A stretch of DNA of 64,000 nt from the NCBI GenBank assembly GCA_027493885.1, contig JAOSJZ010000001.1:2660622-2724621 (forward strand). Reading direction: 5' to 3'. The notes under the pieces are model-generated. The model saw nothing but the letters and a program-made list of their open reading frames with translations. It was not told where the DNA came from and searched no databases. Below, piece by piece: positions 8,507 to 17,208 of the stretch (position 1 is the stretch's first letter; the number at the start of each line of letters is the position of its first letter). The position numbers were made by a program, and so were the translations under genes. The DNA comes from Gaiella sp. Its GTDB lineage: Bacteria; Actinomycetota; Thermoleophilia; Gaiellales; Gaiellaceae.

Positions 8507-9332
8507 GACGCGGCTCGGCGCGATCCGGCTGCGTGTCGGCGACGTCGAGCGGCTCCGCGAGTTCTACGAGACGACGATCGGCCTGCGGACGCTCGGCGTC
8601 ACCGACGGCGTCACGTCGCTCGGCGTCGACGGCGAGCCGCTCGTCGAGCTCGTCGCCGACCGCGACGCCCCGCCCCGGCCGCCGCGCTCGACCGGTCTCT
8701 TCCATCTTGCGCTCCTGGTGCCGACGCGCGCCGACCTGGCGCGAACGCTTCGCCGTGTCGCGGGCTCCGGCTGGCCGCTCGCCGGCGCATCCGACCATCT
8801 CGTCTCCGAGGCCCTGTACCTCGCCGACCCGGAGGGCAGCGGCATCGAGCTGTACCGCGACCGTCCGCGCGAGCAGTGGCCGGTCGGCGGTGACACCGTC
8901 GAGATGGCCACGCTGCCCCTCGACCTCCAGGATCTCCTGACGGAGCCCGGCGGCGAGGCCGCGGCCACCGCGATGCCCACCGGGACCGCCCTCGGCCACG
9001 TCCACCTCCAGGTCGCGGACCTCGAGGACGCCGAGGCGTTCTGGGTCGGAGCGCTCGGGCTCGACGTCACGGTGCGCGGCTATCCCGGCGCTCTCTTCAC
9101 GTCGGTCGGCGGCTATCACCACCACGTCGGGCTCAACACCTGGGCCGGCGTCGGCGCCCCGCGGCCGCCGGCAGGGGCGCGAGGCCTCGTGCGGTTCGAG
9201 GTCGTGCTGCCCGACGACGCGGCGGTCGCCGAGGCTGCGGAGCGGCTCTCGCGCGTCGGGGCGACCGAGCCCGTGAACGGTGGCGTGCTCGCGGCCGACC
9301 GGTCGGGCAACGCGGTGCTCGTCCGCACCTGA
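8487..9332 (+). CDS. Two-domain VOC protein (extradiol dioxygenase-like)
   Basis: A 281-residue protein with two vicinal-oxygen-chelate modules. The first begins [20 protein letters not shown] and ends in [14 protein letters not shown]; the second begins [20 protein letters not shown] and contains the [14 protein letters not shown] metal-ligand region. The layout matches CatE-like/YfiE catechol 2,3-dioxygenase relatives in Firmicutes and Actinobacteria. Metal ligands His, His and Glu can be placed at HLQV, HHHVG and RFEVVLPD, or the equivalent glutamate. The substrate is unknown. It overlaps the end of msrB, so coexpression with an oxidative-repair gene is likely. Confidence 0.82.
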   Translation: MGALPAETRLGAIRLRVGDVERLREFYETTIGLRTLGVTDGVTSLGVDGEPLVELVADRDAPPRPPRSTGLFHLALLVPTRADLARTLRRVAGSGWPLAGASDHLVSEALYLADPEGSGIELYRDRPREQWPVGGDTVEMATLPLDLQDLLTEPGGEAAATAMPTGTALGHVHLQVADLEDAEAFWVGALGLDVTVRGYPGALFTSVGGYHHHVGLNTWAGVGAPRPPAGARGLVRFEVVLPDDAAVAEAAERLSRVGATEPVNGGVLAADRSGNAVLVRT

Positions 9333-9382
9333 CGCCTGGCGACGGCGTATCGTTGGGCTCCTTCGACACAGGGAGGCACGCC

Positions 9383-9541
9383 TTGGAGACGATGATCGGG
9401 ATCGCCGTGCTGCTCGTCGGCATCGGCATCCTGTGGCTCTGCTTTGCGCTCGGCGTCTTCTTCTTCACGCGGACGGGCCGCGAGGGGATGCGGATCCAGC
9501 GCATGGAAGACGAACGCCGCGAGCGGCTCTCGCACGAGTAG
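9383..9541 (+). CDS. Small single-pass membrane protein
   Basis: A 52-residue protein with one hydrophobic helix (IGIAVLLVGIGILWLCFALG, then VFFFT) and a charged C-terminal tail rich in Arg and Glu. The tail should face the cytoplasm. A good ribosome site, GGGAGG, stands six bases before TTG, which is preferred over the upstream GTG or the internal ATG nine bases on. I do not recognise the family. It lies alone between the VOC gene and the tRNA genes. Confidence 0.6.
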   Translation: METMIGIAVLLVGIGILWLCFALGVFFFTRTGREGMRIQRMEDERRERLSHE

Positions 9542-9635
9542 CGCGTGGCGCTTCGCGGGCTGCGCAATGCCCCGATCGCTGCTCCGCGAAGACCCGGGCG
9601 GGCCGCTCGCCCGCCTGCAATCCTGGACGATTGAA

Positions 9636-9708
9636 TGCCCCCAGCGGGATTCGAACCCGCGCTACCACCTTGAAAGGGTGGCGACCTGGGCCGCTAGTCG
9701 ATGGGGGC
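9636..9708 (-). tRNA. tRNA-Glu (anticodon TTC)
   Basis: On the minus strand the acceptor arms GCCCCCA and TGGGGGC pair fully. The anticodon arm CCACC-CTTTCAA-GGTGG gives TTC, and the T arm GCGGG-TTCGAAT-CCCGC is canonical, with discriminator A. CCA is not encoded. Confidence 0.95.
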
Positions 9709-9756
9709 GGCCGAGCGAGGATACCCGTGGCTCGGCGCTACCATCCGTGGGCGCCC

Positions 9757-9829
<73 letters not shown>

Positions 9830-9900
9830 TGCCCGAGCCTGCGAGGTGCTCGCCGCATGAGACGATCGCGTTCGACGCCGACCGAGCGAGAGGAGCCTAC

Positions 9901-10275
9901 GTGACGACCTCCGGTGCCACGCACTACCGCTGGGAAGACCTGCCGAAGGCCGAGCTGAAGCCCGGCCTGCACCGGCGCCTGATCAGCACGGAGCGGATGA
10001 TGCTCAGCCACGTCTACCTGGAGAAGGGCTGCGTCGTCCCCCAGCACGCGCACGAGAACGAGCAGCTGACGTACATCCTCGAGGGCTCCCTGCGCTTCTG
10101 GCTGGGGGAGGACGAGAGCGAGGTCGTCGACGTCCACGCGGGAGAGGTGCTGCAGATCCCGTCGTGGCTGCCGCACCGGGCGGAGGCGCTCGAGCGGACG
10201 CTCGACGTCGACATCTTCTGCCCGCCGAGGCAGGACTGGCTCGACGGGACGGACGACTACCTGCGGAACAGGTGA
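9901..10275 (+). CDS. Cupin-domain protein
   Basis: A 124-residue single-domain cupin. The first cupin motif is clear: HAHENEQLTYILEGSLRFWL supplies two His and one Glu metal ligands. The second is GEVLQIPSWLPHRAEAL, with the last His ligand. Such proteins bind Fe, Mn or Zn and act as isomerases, dioxygenases or small-ligand sensors; the substrate cannot be told from sequence. The start is the GTG preceded by GAGAGGAG. It sits just after tRNA-Val and ends 21 bases before the convergent ABC permease. Confidence 0.85.
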   Translation: MTTSGATHYRWEDLPKAELKPGLHRRLISTERMMLSHVYLEKGCVVPQHAHENEQLTYILEGSLRFWLGEDESEVVDVHAGEVLQIPSWLPHRAEALERTLDVDIFCPPRQDWLDGTDDYLRNR

Positions 10276-10296
10276 CCCCGGAGCCCGCGCCCGCCG

Positions 10297-12754
10297 CTAT
10301 TCGACGACGCGGAGCGCGGAGGGGATGTCCAGGCGGCGCAGGCGGCGGAGGGTGAGGAGCGGCGCGAGCGCCATCGCGCCGATCCCGACGAGCAGGGCCT
10401 CGGCGACCGACGCGCGCGAGATGTGCGCGGGCACCTCGACGTCGGGGAGCACCTCCGGCAGCAGGCTTCCCGTCATCCAGCGGATCACGAGCCAGCCGAG
10501 GCCGAGCCCGAGGACAGTGCCGAGCACGCCGACGAGCGCGTTCTCGAGCGCCGTCGCGCCGACGATCGCCCGGACGGGAAGCCCGAACGCGAGCATCGTC
10601 GCGTGCTCCCGAACGCGCTCCTCGATCGCGATCCCCGTCGCGTTGAAGGCGAGCAGCAGCACGAGCGCGACCGCCGCGACCTCGGTCACGCGGAGGATGT
10701 CCGTGTACTGGCCCATCGCCTCGCGGAGGGCCTCGATCGTCGTCAGCGCACGCTGCACGGACGTCACGCCGGTGAGCGGGAAGAGCTCCCGTGCGACGTC
10801 GTCGCTCGAACGGCCCTCGGCGGGAACGACGACGAGAGCGTTCGTCGCGCCCTCCAGCCCGAGCAGTCTCGCCACCTCGAGGCTCGTGTAGGCAGGCATC
10901 CGAAACGGGTTCGGATGGAGGCCGACGACCTCGACCCGTGACTCGACGTAGGCGAACGAGCGCTTCCCGACCCGGCGCGGGTGGCGGAGCGTGACCGTGT
11001 CGCCGACATGCACGCCGAGGTCGCGCGCCGCCTTGCGCGCGAGCACGATGCCGCGCGCGCCGGGGTCGAACGCCCCACCCCCGAGAAGCGTCGGTCGCCA
11101 GGTCGTGTCGCGCGGGTCGAGCAGCATCAGGGCGATGTCGACGGCGCGGTCTCCCGAGGTCACGGTGCCCGTCACCTGCAGGCTCGGGGTGACCCGGCCG
11201 ACGGAAGGCTGGGCGGCGATCGCGCGGACGAGGGGCGACCCCACGGGCACGAACGTCGCGAGCTGCACGCTCATGCGCTCCGGCGTCTCGTGCCGCACCT
11301 CGCGCTCGCCCGTGTCGATCGCCGCGTCGAACGAGTCGAAGGCCCCCAGCAGCGAGACGAGCACCGCCGTCACCGCCGCGAGACCGAGCGCGGTGAGCAG
11401 CGTCCGGCGGGGCGTGCGCACGACGTTGCGGAACGGCATCCGGGCAACGCTCCGGCCCGGGAGCGGGATCCTGCCGGCGAGGGACACGAGCCGGCTCGTG
11501 CGGGCAGTACGGGCGCCGACCTCGATCGCCTCCACCGGGGTCATGCGCACGCCTCGGAGGACGGGGGTACAGCGCCGCGACGAACGGCACGAGGAAGCCG
11601 ACCAGCGCGCCACGCACGAAGACCCCCGGCTCGAACGGTGTCAGCGTGACCGGGAGGGGCAGCAGCTCGGCGAGGACGCCGCGGAGCGCGCGGCCCGCGG
11701 CGATGCCGACGGCGACCCCGAGCAGCATCCCCACCAGCGCCACCTCGGCGGCGAGGAGCAGCGGCCGGATCGCGAGCCGCGAGGAGGGAGCGCCGAGAGC
11801 CATGCCGATCCCGATCTCGCGCCTCTGCGCCTCGACGATCCGCGTGACGAGGTTGAAGGCGCCGAGGGCGGCACCGAGCAGGACGAGGACGGCAAAGACG
11901 GTGATGAACTGCTGGTCGTTCGACGCGTCCTCGTAGAGGATCCGGTGGACGTCCTCGTCGGTGCCGCGCGTGACGGTGAGCCCGACGCCGCCGAGCGTCG
12001 CCGCCAGCGCGGCGTTGACGCCCCTCTGTACCGTGTCGAGGTCGGCGCCGGGCACGGTCGTGAGCACGAGCTCGTTGACCGTGTCGCCGACCCCGCCGAC
12101 GCGCTGCGCGAGCGCGAGCGGCGCCCAGACGACCGCGAAGCTCGTCTCGCCGCCGAGCGGCCCGGAGGGCGGGAGCACGAGGAACGTGTCGGGCGAGCGT
12201 CCGTGCCCGACCGTGCGCACGACGTGGCCGCCTCCGATCCGCAGCCGGCCCGTCGCCGGGAGCTCGTGGTATTTCGCGAACCCGCCTTCTACGACCACCT
12301 CGTCCGGAGCGCCGGTCAGCCCGCGTCCCTCGACGATCCAGACTCCGTCCACCGCCGTAGATGCATAAGCCCCGACCGGGAGGCCGATCATGCGGCCCGG
12401 CGTCATGACGACCCGTCCGCCGGTGGAGGCGTCGATCTGCGTCGGGACGACGAGCCGCTCCTGGAGGCGGTCGACGAGCGGCGCGATGTCGCTGCCGCGG
12501 ACCGCCCGCTCGAGCGTTCCCGCCGGGACGAAGCTGCCGTCCGCGAGGGTCACGCGGAGGTCGTGCCCGTGGAGCAGCGCGTAGCTCGCGTCGGCCGAGC
12601 GGACGCGCCAGCCCTCCATCGAGCCGAGGCCGGTGGCAAGCCCGGTCCCGACCGCGATCAGCAGCGAGATCGCGAGCACGAGGCCCCATCGCCGTCGCAG
12701 GTCGCGGAAGGACCAGCGCAGCCAGAACCACGTGCCGCCTGTGCGCCTTACCAC
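10297..12754 (-). CDS. ABC transporter permease with two FtsX domains (apparent frameshift)
   Basis: The membrane component of a MacB/LolCDE-like exporter, partner of the ATPase upstream. The N-terminal half starts with a membrane helix (LVLAISLLIAVGTGLATGL), has a large extracytoplasmic domain, then three helices of an FtsX domain (ITVFAVLVLLGAALGAFNLV...). The second half repeats this and ends LLTLRRLRRLDIPSALRVVE. The halves are in different frames. In the run of five G at 11563-11567 one base too many breaks the frame after VPFVAALYP; with four, it continues VLRGVRMTPVEAIEV. The repaired protein is about 818 residues. Its start overlaps the ATPase stop by seven bases. A sequencing error is the likeliest cause. 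Confidence 0.82.
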
Positions 12755-13518
12755 GTCAGCTCCGCGAACCCGGCAGGCCCACCCGGGTTGGCCGCGTCGG
12801 AGACGACGTGGCCGCTCGAGAGCTCGACGACCCGGTCCGCGACCCGCGCGATCTCACGGTTGTGCGTCACGACGACGACGGCGGTGCCCGAGACGTGGGT
12901 CTGGTCGTGGAGGAGCTGCAGGATCTGGACGCCGGTGCGGAAGTCGAGCTCGCCGGTCGGCTCGTCCGCGAGCAGGATCGGGTTCCGCGTCGCGAGCGCG
13001 CGTGCGATCGCGACGCGTTGCTGCTCTCCCCCCGAGAGCTCGTGCGGGTAGTGGTGCACCCGGTCGCCGAGGCCGACGTCCTCGAGCATCCGGCGCGCGA
13101 CGAGGTCGCCGTCGCGCTCGCGGCCCGAGACGTCCACGCCGAAGGCGACGTTCTCGAGCGCGCTGAGCCCGGGAAAGAGGTTGAACGTCTGGAAGATGAA
13201 GCTCACGCTCCGCCGGCGGAACGCGGCGAGCTCGCGCCGCGATGCCCGCGTGATGTCGGTGCCGGCCACGACGATGCGCCCGCTCGTCGGCGTGTCGAGC
13301 GCCCCGACGAGGTTGAGCAGCGTCGTCTTGCCGCTCCCGGACGGCCCGAGAACGACCACGAACTCACCCTCGCCGATTCTGAGGTCGATGTCCGCGAGCG
13401 CCGTCACGGTGACCTCGCCGAGCCGGTAGCGGCGTGCGACGCCGGCGAGGTCGATCAGCGCCGCCGGCCCGTTGCGGGACGGGGGTGATCTCTGTCCTCC
13501 TCCGCGCGGTGGATTCAC
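12748..13518 (-). CDS. ABC transporter ATP-binding protein (LolD/MacB type)
   Basis: A 256-residue ATPase that powers the FtsX-type permease encoded right after it. Walker A is GPSGSGKTT, the Q loop is [18 protein letters not shown], the ABC signature is [16 protein letters not shown], Walker B is [12 protein letters not shown], and the switch His is in [17 protein letters not shown] and ELD after Walker B are typical of the LolD/MacB/FtsE group that pull lipids, peptides or antibiotics from the membrane. The GTG start (VNPPRGGG) is a best guess; a later CTG would also give a full domain. The long upstream in-frame extension is antisense to tdh and was excluded. Confidence 0.9.
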   Translation of the reverse strand: MNPPRGGGQRSPPSRNGPAALIDLAGVARRYRLGEVTVTALADIDLRIGEGEFVVVLGPSGSGKTTLLNLVGALDTPTSGRIVVAGTDITRASRRELAAFRRRSVSFIFQTFNLFPGLSALENVAFGVDVSGRERDGDLVARRMLEDVGLGDRVHHYPHELSGGEQQRVAIARALATRNPILLADEPTGELDFRTGVQILQLLHDQTHVSGTAVVVVTHNREIARVADRVVELSSGHVVSDAANPGGPAGFAELTW

Positions 13519-13642
13519 CCTGGAGCGTCGCGGAGCGGGGCCGGCGCTGCATCGGCGATTCTCCCGACCCGACGGGTGACAAGTACGGACTCCGCACGGC
13601 CGCCCTGCAGCCGGGTCGGCGAGGCCCGTAGCATTCGCCGCC

Positions 13643-14674
13643 GTGAAGGCGCTCGTCAAGAGCCGCGCCGAGCCGGGGGTCTGGCTCGAGGACGTCCCCG
13701 AGCCCGAGATCGGGATCAACGACGTCCTGATCCGCGTCTGCATCGCCGGCATCTGCGGGACGGACGTCCACATCCACCGCTGGGACGCGTGGGCCCAGCG
13801 GACGATCCCCGTCCCGCTCGTGATCGGCCACGAGTTCGTCGGCGAGGTCGTGGAGGTGGGCTCGAACGTCACGGGCTTTGCTCCCGGCGACCGGGTCAGC
13901 GGCGAGGGGCACGTCGTCTGCGGCCGCTGCCGGAACTGCATGGCGGGCCGGCGGCAGCTCTGCGCCCATTCGATCGGGCTCGGCGTGCAACGGCCCGGCG
14001 CGTTCGCCGAGCTCGTCGCGCTGCCGATGACGAACGTCTGGCACCACTGGCCCCGCGTGCCCGACGAGGTCGCCGCGATCTTCGACCCGCTCGGCAACGC
14101 CGTGCACACGGCGCTGACCTTTCCCGTCCTCGGCGAGGACGTGCTCGTCACCGGCGCGGGCCCGATCGGCTGCATGTCGGTCGCGGTCGCGCGCCACGCG
14201 GGCGCGCGGCACATCGTCGTCACCGACCTCGGGCCCGGCCGGCTCGAGCTCGCGCGGCGGCTGGGGGCGACGCTGGCCGTCGATCCGCGCGAGCAGGACC
14301 TCGGCGACGTCCAGCGCGAGCTAGGGATGACGGAGGGCTTCGACGTGATGTTCGAGATGTCGGGGAACGCCGACGCGCTCCGCTCCGGCATCGGGCAGAT
14401 GGCGCACGGCGGCCGCATCGCGATCCTCGGGATCCCCACCGCACCGGTCGAGCTCGACCTCGACCCCGTGATCTTCAACATGCTGACGCTCCGGGGGATC
14501 TACGGCCGCGAGATGTACGAGACCTGGTACCAGATGAGCGTGATGATCGACTCCGGCCTCGACATCGCGCCGGTGATCACCGATCGCTTCGCATACACCG
14601 ACTACGAGGAGGCGTTCGCGGTCGCGGGCTCGGGCGGCGCGGGCAAGGTGCTCCTCGACTGGAGGGAGATCTAG
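13643..14674 (+). CDS. tdh: L-threonine 3-dehydrogenase
   Basis: A 343-residue zinc-dependent medium-chain dehydrogenase that oxidises threonine to 2-amino-3-ketobutyrate with NAD. Catalytic zinc ligands lie in [15 protein letters not shown] (Cys) and IGHEFVGEV (His-Glu). The structural zinc lobe is [15 protein letters not shown]. The nucleotide site is [15 protein letters not shown], with the acidic VVTDLG strand end that selects NAD. The start TVHIHRWD-type motif and [18 protein letters not shown] are diagnostic for Tdh over other alcohol dehydrogenases. A GTG start is used. kbl follows two bases after the stop, making the complete threonine-to-glycine pathway. Confidence 0.95.
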   Translation: MKALVKSRAEPGVWLEDVPEPEIGINDVLIRVCIAGICGTDVHIHRWDAWAQRTIPVPLVIGHEFVGEVVEVGSNVTGFAPGDRVSGEGHVVCGRCRNCMAGRRQLCAHSIGLGVQRPGAFAELVALPMTNVWHHWPRVPDEVAAIFDPLGNAVHTALTFPVLGEDVLVTGAGPIGCMSVAVARHAGARHIVVTDLGPGRLELARRLGATLAVDPREQDLGDVQRELGMTEGFDVMFEMSGNADALRSGIGQMAHGGRIAILGIPTAPVELDLDPVIFNMLTLRGIYGREMYETWYQMSVMIDSGLDIAPVITDRFAYTDYEEAFAVAGSGGAGKVLLDWREI

Positions 14675-14676
14675 CC

Positions 14677-15861
14677 ATGTACGGCGCCGTGCGGGACGAC
14701 CTGCGGGCGAGGCTCGCCGAGCTCGAGGGTGAGGGCCTCTACAAGCGCGAGCTCGTGCTGACGACCCCGCAGGGGGCGCATGTCGACGTCGCCGAGCGCG
14801 GCGAGCTGCTCAACCTCTGCGCCAACAACTACCTCGGCCTCGCGAACCACCCGGAGATGGTCGCGGCGGCGCACGAGGCGCTCGACCGGTGGGGCTACGG
14901 GATGGCCTCGGTCAGGTTCATCTGCGGCACGCAGTCGCTGCACCGCGAGCTCGAGGAGCGGCTCTCCGAGTTCCTCGGCACCGACGACACGATCCTCTTC
15001 GGCTCCTGCTTCGACGCCAACGGCGGCGTCTTCGAGGCGCTGCTCGACGAGCGCGACGCGGTAATCTCCGACCAGCTCAACCACGCCTCGATCATCGACG
15101 GGATCCGGCTCTGCAAGGCGCGCCGCCTCCGCTACGCGAACGGCGACCTGGACGAGCTCGAGGCGCGCCTCGGCGAGGCGGCCGACGCGCGGTTCCGGCT
15201 GATCGCGACGGACGGCGTCTTCTCGATGGACGGCTACGCGGCGAAGCTCGACGCGGTCTGCGACCTCGCCGAGCGTCACGAGGCGCTCGTCCTCGTCGAC
15301 GACTCGCACGCGGTCGGGTTCGTCGGCCCGCAGGGGCGAGGGACGCACGCGGCGCTCGACGTCGTGGAGCGGGTCGACGTCCTCACCGGCACGCTCGGCA
15401 AGGCGGTCGGCGGCGCGAGCGGCGGGTACGTCTCGGGCCGGCAGGAGGTCGTCGACATCCTCCGTCAGCGCGCGCGGCCCTACCTCTTTTCGAACAGCGT
15501 CGCGCCCGTCGTGGTCGGCGCGAGCCTCCGGGCGCTCGACCTGATCGAGCGCTCTGACGACCTCCGCGACCGCCTCTGGGCGAACACGCGCTCGTTCCGC
15601 TCCCGGATGACGGAGCTCGGCTTCGACGTGCTGCCCGGCGAGCATCCGATCGTGCCGGTGATGATCGGCGACGCGTCCGAGGCCGCCCGCTTCTCGCAGG
15701 CGCTCGTCCGGCACGGCGTCTTCGCGGTGGCGTTCTCGTACCCCGTCGTCCCGCTCGGCACCGCCCGGATCCGGACGCAGGTCTCCGCCGCGCACTCCGA
15801 CGACGACCTCGACCTCGCGGTGCGGGCGTTCGCCGCGGCGCGCGACGAGACGGGCACATGA
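14677..15861 (+). CDS. kbl: Glycine C-acetyltransferase (2-amino-3-ketobutyrate CoA ligase)
   Basis: A 394-residue PLP enzyme of the alpha-oxoamine synthase family. It cleaves 2-amino-3-ketobutyrate, the unstable Tdh product, with CoA into glycine and acetyl-CoA. Visible signatures are [14 protein letters not shown], the [15 protein letters not shown] strand with the PLP-contacting Asp and His, and the PLP-binding lysine in [24 protein letters not shown] and SVRFICGTQ are typical of Kbl. An AGGGAGAT ribosome site precedes the ATG, which comes three bases after the tdh stop codon. The length is normal. Confidence 0.95.
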   Translation: MYGAVRDDLRARLAELEGEGLYKRELVLTTPQGAHVDVAERGELLNLCANNYLGLANHPEMVAAAHEALDRWGYGMASVRFICGTQSLHRELEERLSEFLGTDDTILFGSCFDANGGVFEALLDERDAVISDQLNHASIIDGIRLCKARRLRYANGDLDELEARLGEAADARFRLIATDGVFSMDGYAAKLDAVCDLAERHEALVLVDDSHAVGFVGPQGRGTHAALDVVERVDVLTGTLGKAVGGASGGYVSGRQEVVDILRQRARPYLFSNSVAPVVVGASLRALDLIERSDDLRDRLWANTRSFRSRMTELGFDVLPGEHPIVPVMIGDASEAARFSQALVRHGVFAVAFSYPVVPLGTARIRTQVSAAHSDDDLDLAVRAFAAARDETGT

Positions 15862-15881
15862 GAGGCGCCGGCTGTGTCACT

Positions 15882-15910
15882 GGGGTCAGGCACCTGCGGT
15901 GCCAGACCCC
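15882..15910. repeat. Palindromic repeat/hairpin between convergent genes
   Basis: Arms GGGGTCAGGCACC and GGTGCCAGACCCC pair with one mismatch around a 3-base loop. It lies between kbl and the convergent HExxH gene, and the last codons of the latter run into it. It could end both transcripts. Its core resembles the GTGTC/GACAC palindromes elsewhere in the window. Confidence 0.6.
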
Positions 15911-16281
15911 AACCGGGCGGCTGAGCGGGCCTGGCGTTCGTACGGGCTCCGGTCGTACCCCGTGCGGAGGTAGCTGAGCGGCATCGTGATCGGGCGATGC
16001 TGCATCTGCCACACGTGACAGAGCTCGTGGGTGATCAGGTCGTCGCCGACCCCGGCATGCCGGAGGAAGATCACGAGGTGGGTGGCGAAGCCGTCGAAGC
16101 GCCGCCACGGGCGCAGGCGGAAGAGCAACGGCGTCACGACGATCCGCACGCGCCCGATCCGCACCGGCCGTGGCCACCAGTCGAGGCGGTCGAGTCGCTC
16201 CTTCGCGCGGACGAGCCTCGGGTCGGGCACGCGCCCCGGGCCGCGCAGCGGCCCCTCCGCGAAGCGGAGCAGGGCGCGCAC
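15886..16281 (-). CDS. Small HExxH metallopeptidase-like protein
   Basis: A 131-residue protein with the zinc-protease signature HELCH in GDDLITHELCHVWQMQHRP at about residues 81-99. YERQAR near the C-terminus could supply the third ligand, as Glu. A hydrophobic strand set precedes it (VRIVVTPLLFRLRPW, THLVIFLRHAG). The pattern is like the DUF4157/M48-like minimal peptidases, but it has no signal peptide or membrane helix. The last few residues are encoded by the palindromic repeat, so the native C-terminus may be a little shorter. Function is unknown; it lies just downstream of the FtsH-like operon on the same strand. Confidence 0.6.
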   Translation of the reverse strand: MRALLRFAEGPLRGPGRVPDPRLVRAKERLDRLDWWPRPVRIGRVRIVVTPLLFRLRPWRRFDGFATHLVIFLRHAGVGDDLITHELCHVWQMQHRPITMPLSYLRTGYDRSPYERQARSAARLGSGTAGA

Positions 16282-16289
16282 GAAGAGAG

Positions 16290-16342
16290 CCGGCCGCGAA
16301 GCGGCCGTCCTCTCAGAAACGGTGCGGCGTCAGCCGCACCGT
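16290..16342 (-). terminator. Double hairpin after the FtsH-like operon
   Basis: On the minus strand, ACGGTGCGGC and GCCGCACCGT form a perfect 10-bp stem with a 4-base loop overlapping the stop of the membrane protein gene, followed by TTTCT. A second stem (GGCCGC, TTC, GCGGCC) follows. Together they look like a factor-independent terminator. Confidence 0.6.
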
Positions 16343-17208
16343 TAGCCCCTGGGGAACGGCTGGAGCTGCAGGAGCGCGTCGCGTCCGCCGATCAGCTGGT
16401 AGACGCCGTAGTAGAGGTTCGAGCGCGTCAGCTGATCGACGCGGCGGGCGACGTCGGCTCGCATCTGGCCGGGCTGGATGATCGACCCCGCGCCGGGAAG
16501 CGTGCGCTCGAGCGGCTGGGATAGGAGCCCCGGGTTGAGGCTCTCGAGAATGTTCCTGCGGTAGACGAGGACAACACCGTCGCTTCCCTCCGCCGGCATC
16601 GGGCGGAGGAAGACGCTGACGTTGTCGACGCCCGGGTCGAACTTCAGCGTCCGCAGCGCCAGCTCGAGACCCATGCGCCGGACGAGCAGGCCACGGTCGG
16701 CCGACGCCGTGCCGGGGATCGTGCAGCTCGGCCCGACCCCGCAGAGCGAGTACTGGATCGCATCGTTGGGCTGAACGAGCAGCGAGTCCTTGTCCTGGAA
16801 CCCGTCCCCCGGCCGGAGGATGTGGAAGCGGACGCGGAGGTAGCCGAGATTCCCGTCCTGGAGCGTGTTGCGGCTCGCGATGACGGTGACGAGCTCGTCT
16901 CCGTTCGGTAGGCGGTAGTTGCGCTGGACGAGCTCCGCGATCTGCATCGCGCCGAGCTCGCCCGGCTCCGAGGGGGTGAAGCCTGCAGCGCGAGGCACGG
17001 CCTGCTGCGCCGAAGAGTCCGTCCGAAGGGCTACGACGATCAGCGCGCCGACGGCGATACCCGTGACGAGCGCGAGGACGATGTAGACCAGGCCGAAGCG
17101 CTTGCGGTAGCCGGAGAGGCGCGCCCGCTCCTCCCGCGGGGCCCTATCCTCGACGGTCGGCTTCGCGAGCGGTGCGTCGACGAGCCGCGGCTCGACTCCC
17201 TCGCTCAT
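16342..17208 (-). CDS. Membrane-anchored protein coupled to the FtsH-like protease
   Basis: A 288-residue protein I do not recognise. The first 40 residues are charged and should be cytoplasmic. One membrane helix follows (FGLVYIVLALVTGIAVGALI, then VVAL, about 43-67), then an extracytoplasmic domain of about 220 residues. That domain includes YLRVRFHILRPGDGFQDKDS, an SLCGVGPSC cysteine pair that could form a disulfide, and LVLVYRRNILESLNPGLL-like helices. Its ATG overlaps the stop of the AAA protease gene (ATGA), so the pair is made together. By analogy with HflK/HflC or other FtsH companions it may regulate or present substrates to the protease; this is inference. The terminator hairpin follows directly. 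Confidence 0.6.
   Translation of the reverse strand: MSEGVEPRLVDAPLAKPTVEDRAPREERARLSGYRKRFGLVYIVLALVTGIAVGALIVVALRTDSSAQQAVPRAAGFTPSEPGELGAMQIAELVQRNYRLPNGDELVTVIASRNTLQDGNLGYLRVRFHILRPGDGFQDKDSLLVQPNDAIQYSLCGVGPSCTIPGTASADRGLLVRRMGLELALRTLKFDPGVDNVSVFLRPMPAEGSDGVVLVYRRNILESLNPGLLSQPLERTLPGAGSIIQPGQMRADVARRVDQLTRSNLYYGVYQLIGGRDALLQLQPFPRG

Noticed and set aside
11563..11567. Programmed frameshift or phase variation in the ABC permease
   Set aside because: The run is short, lacks slippery-site and stimulator features, and six other genes show the same kind of break, so assembly error is simpler.
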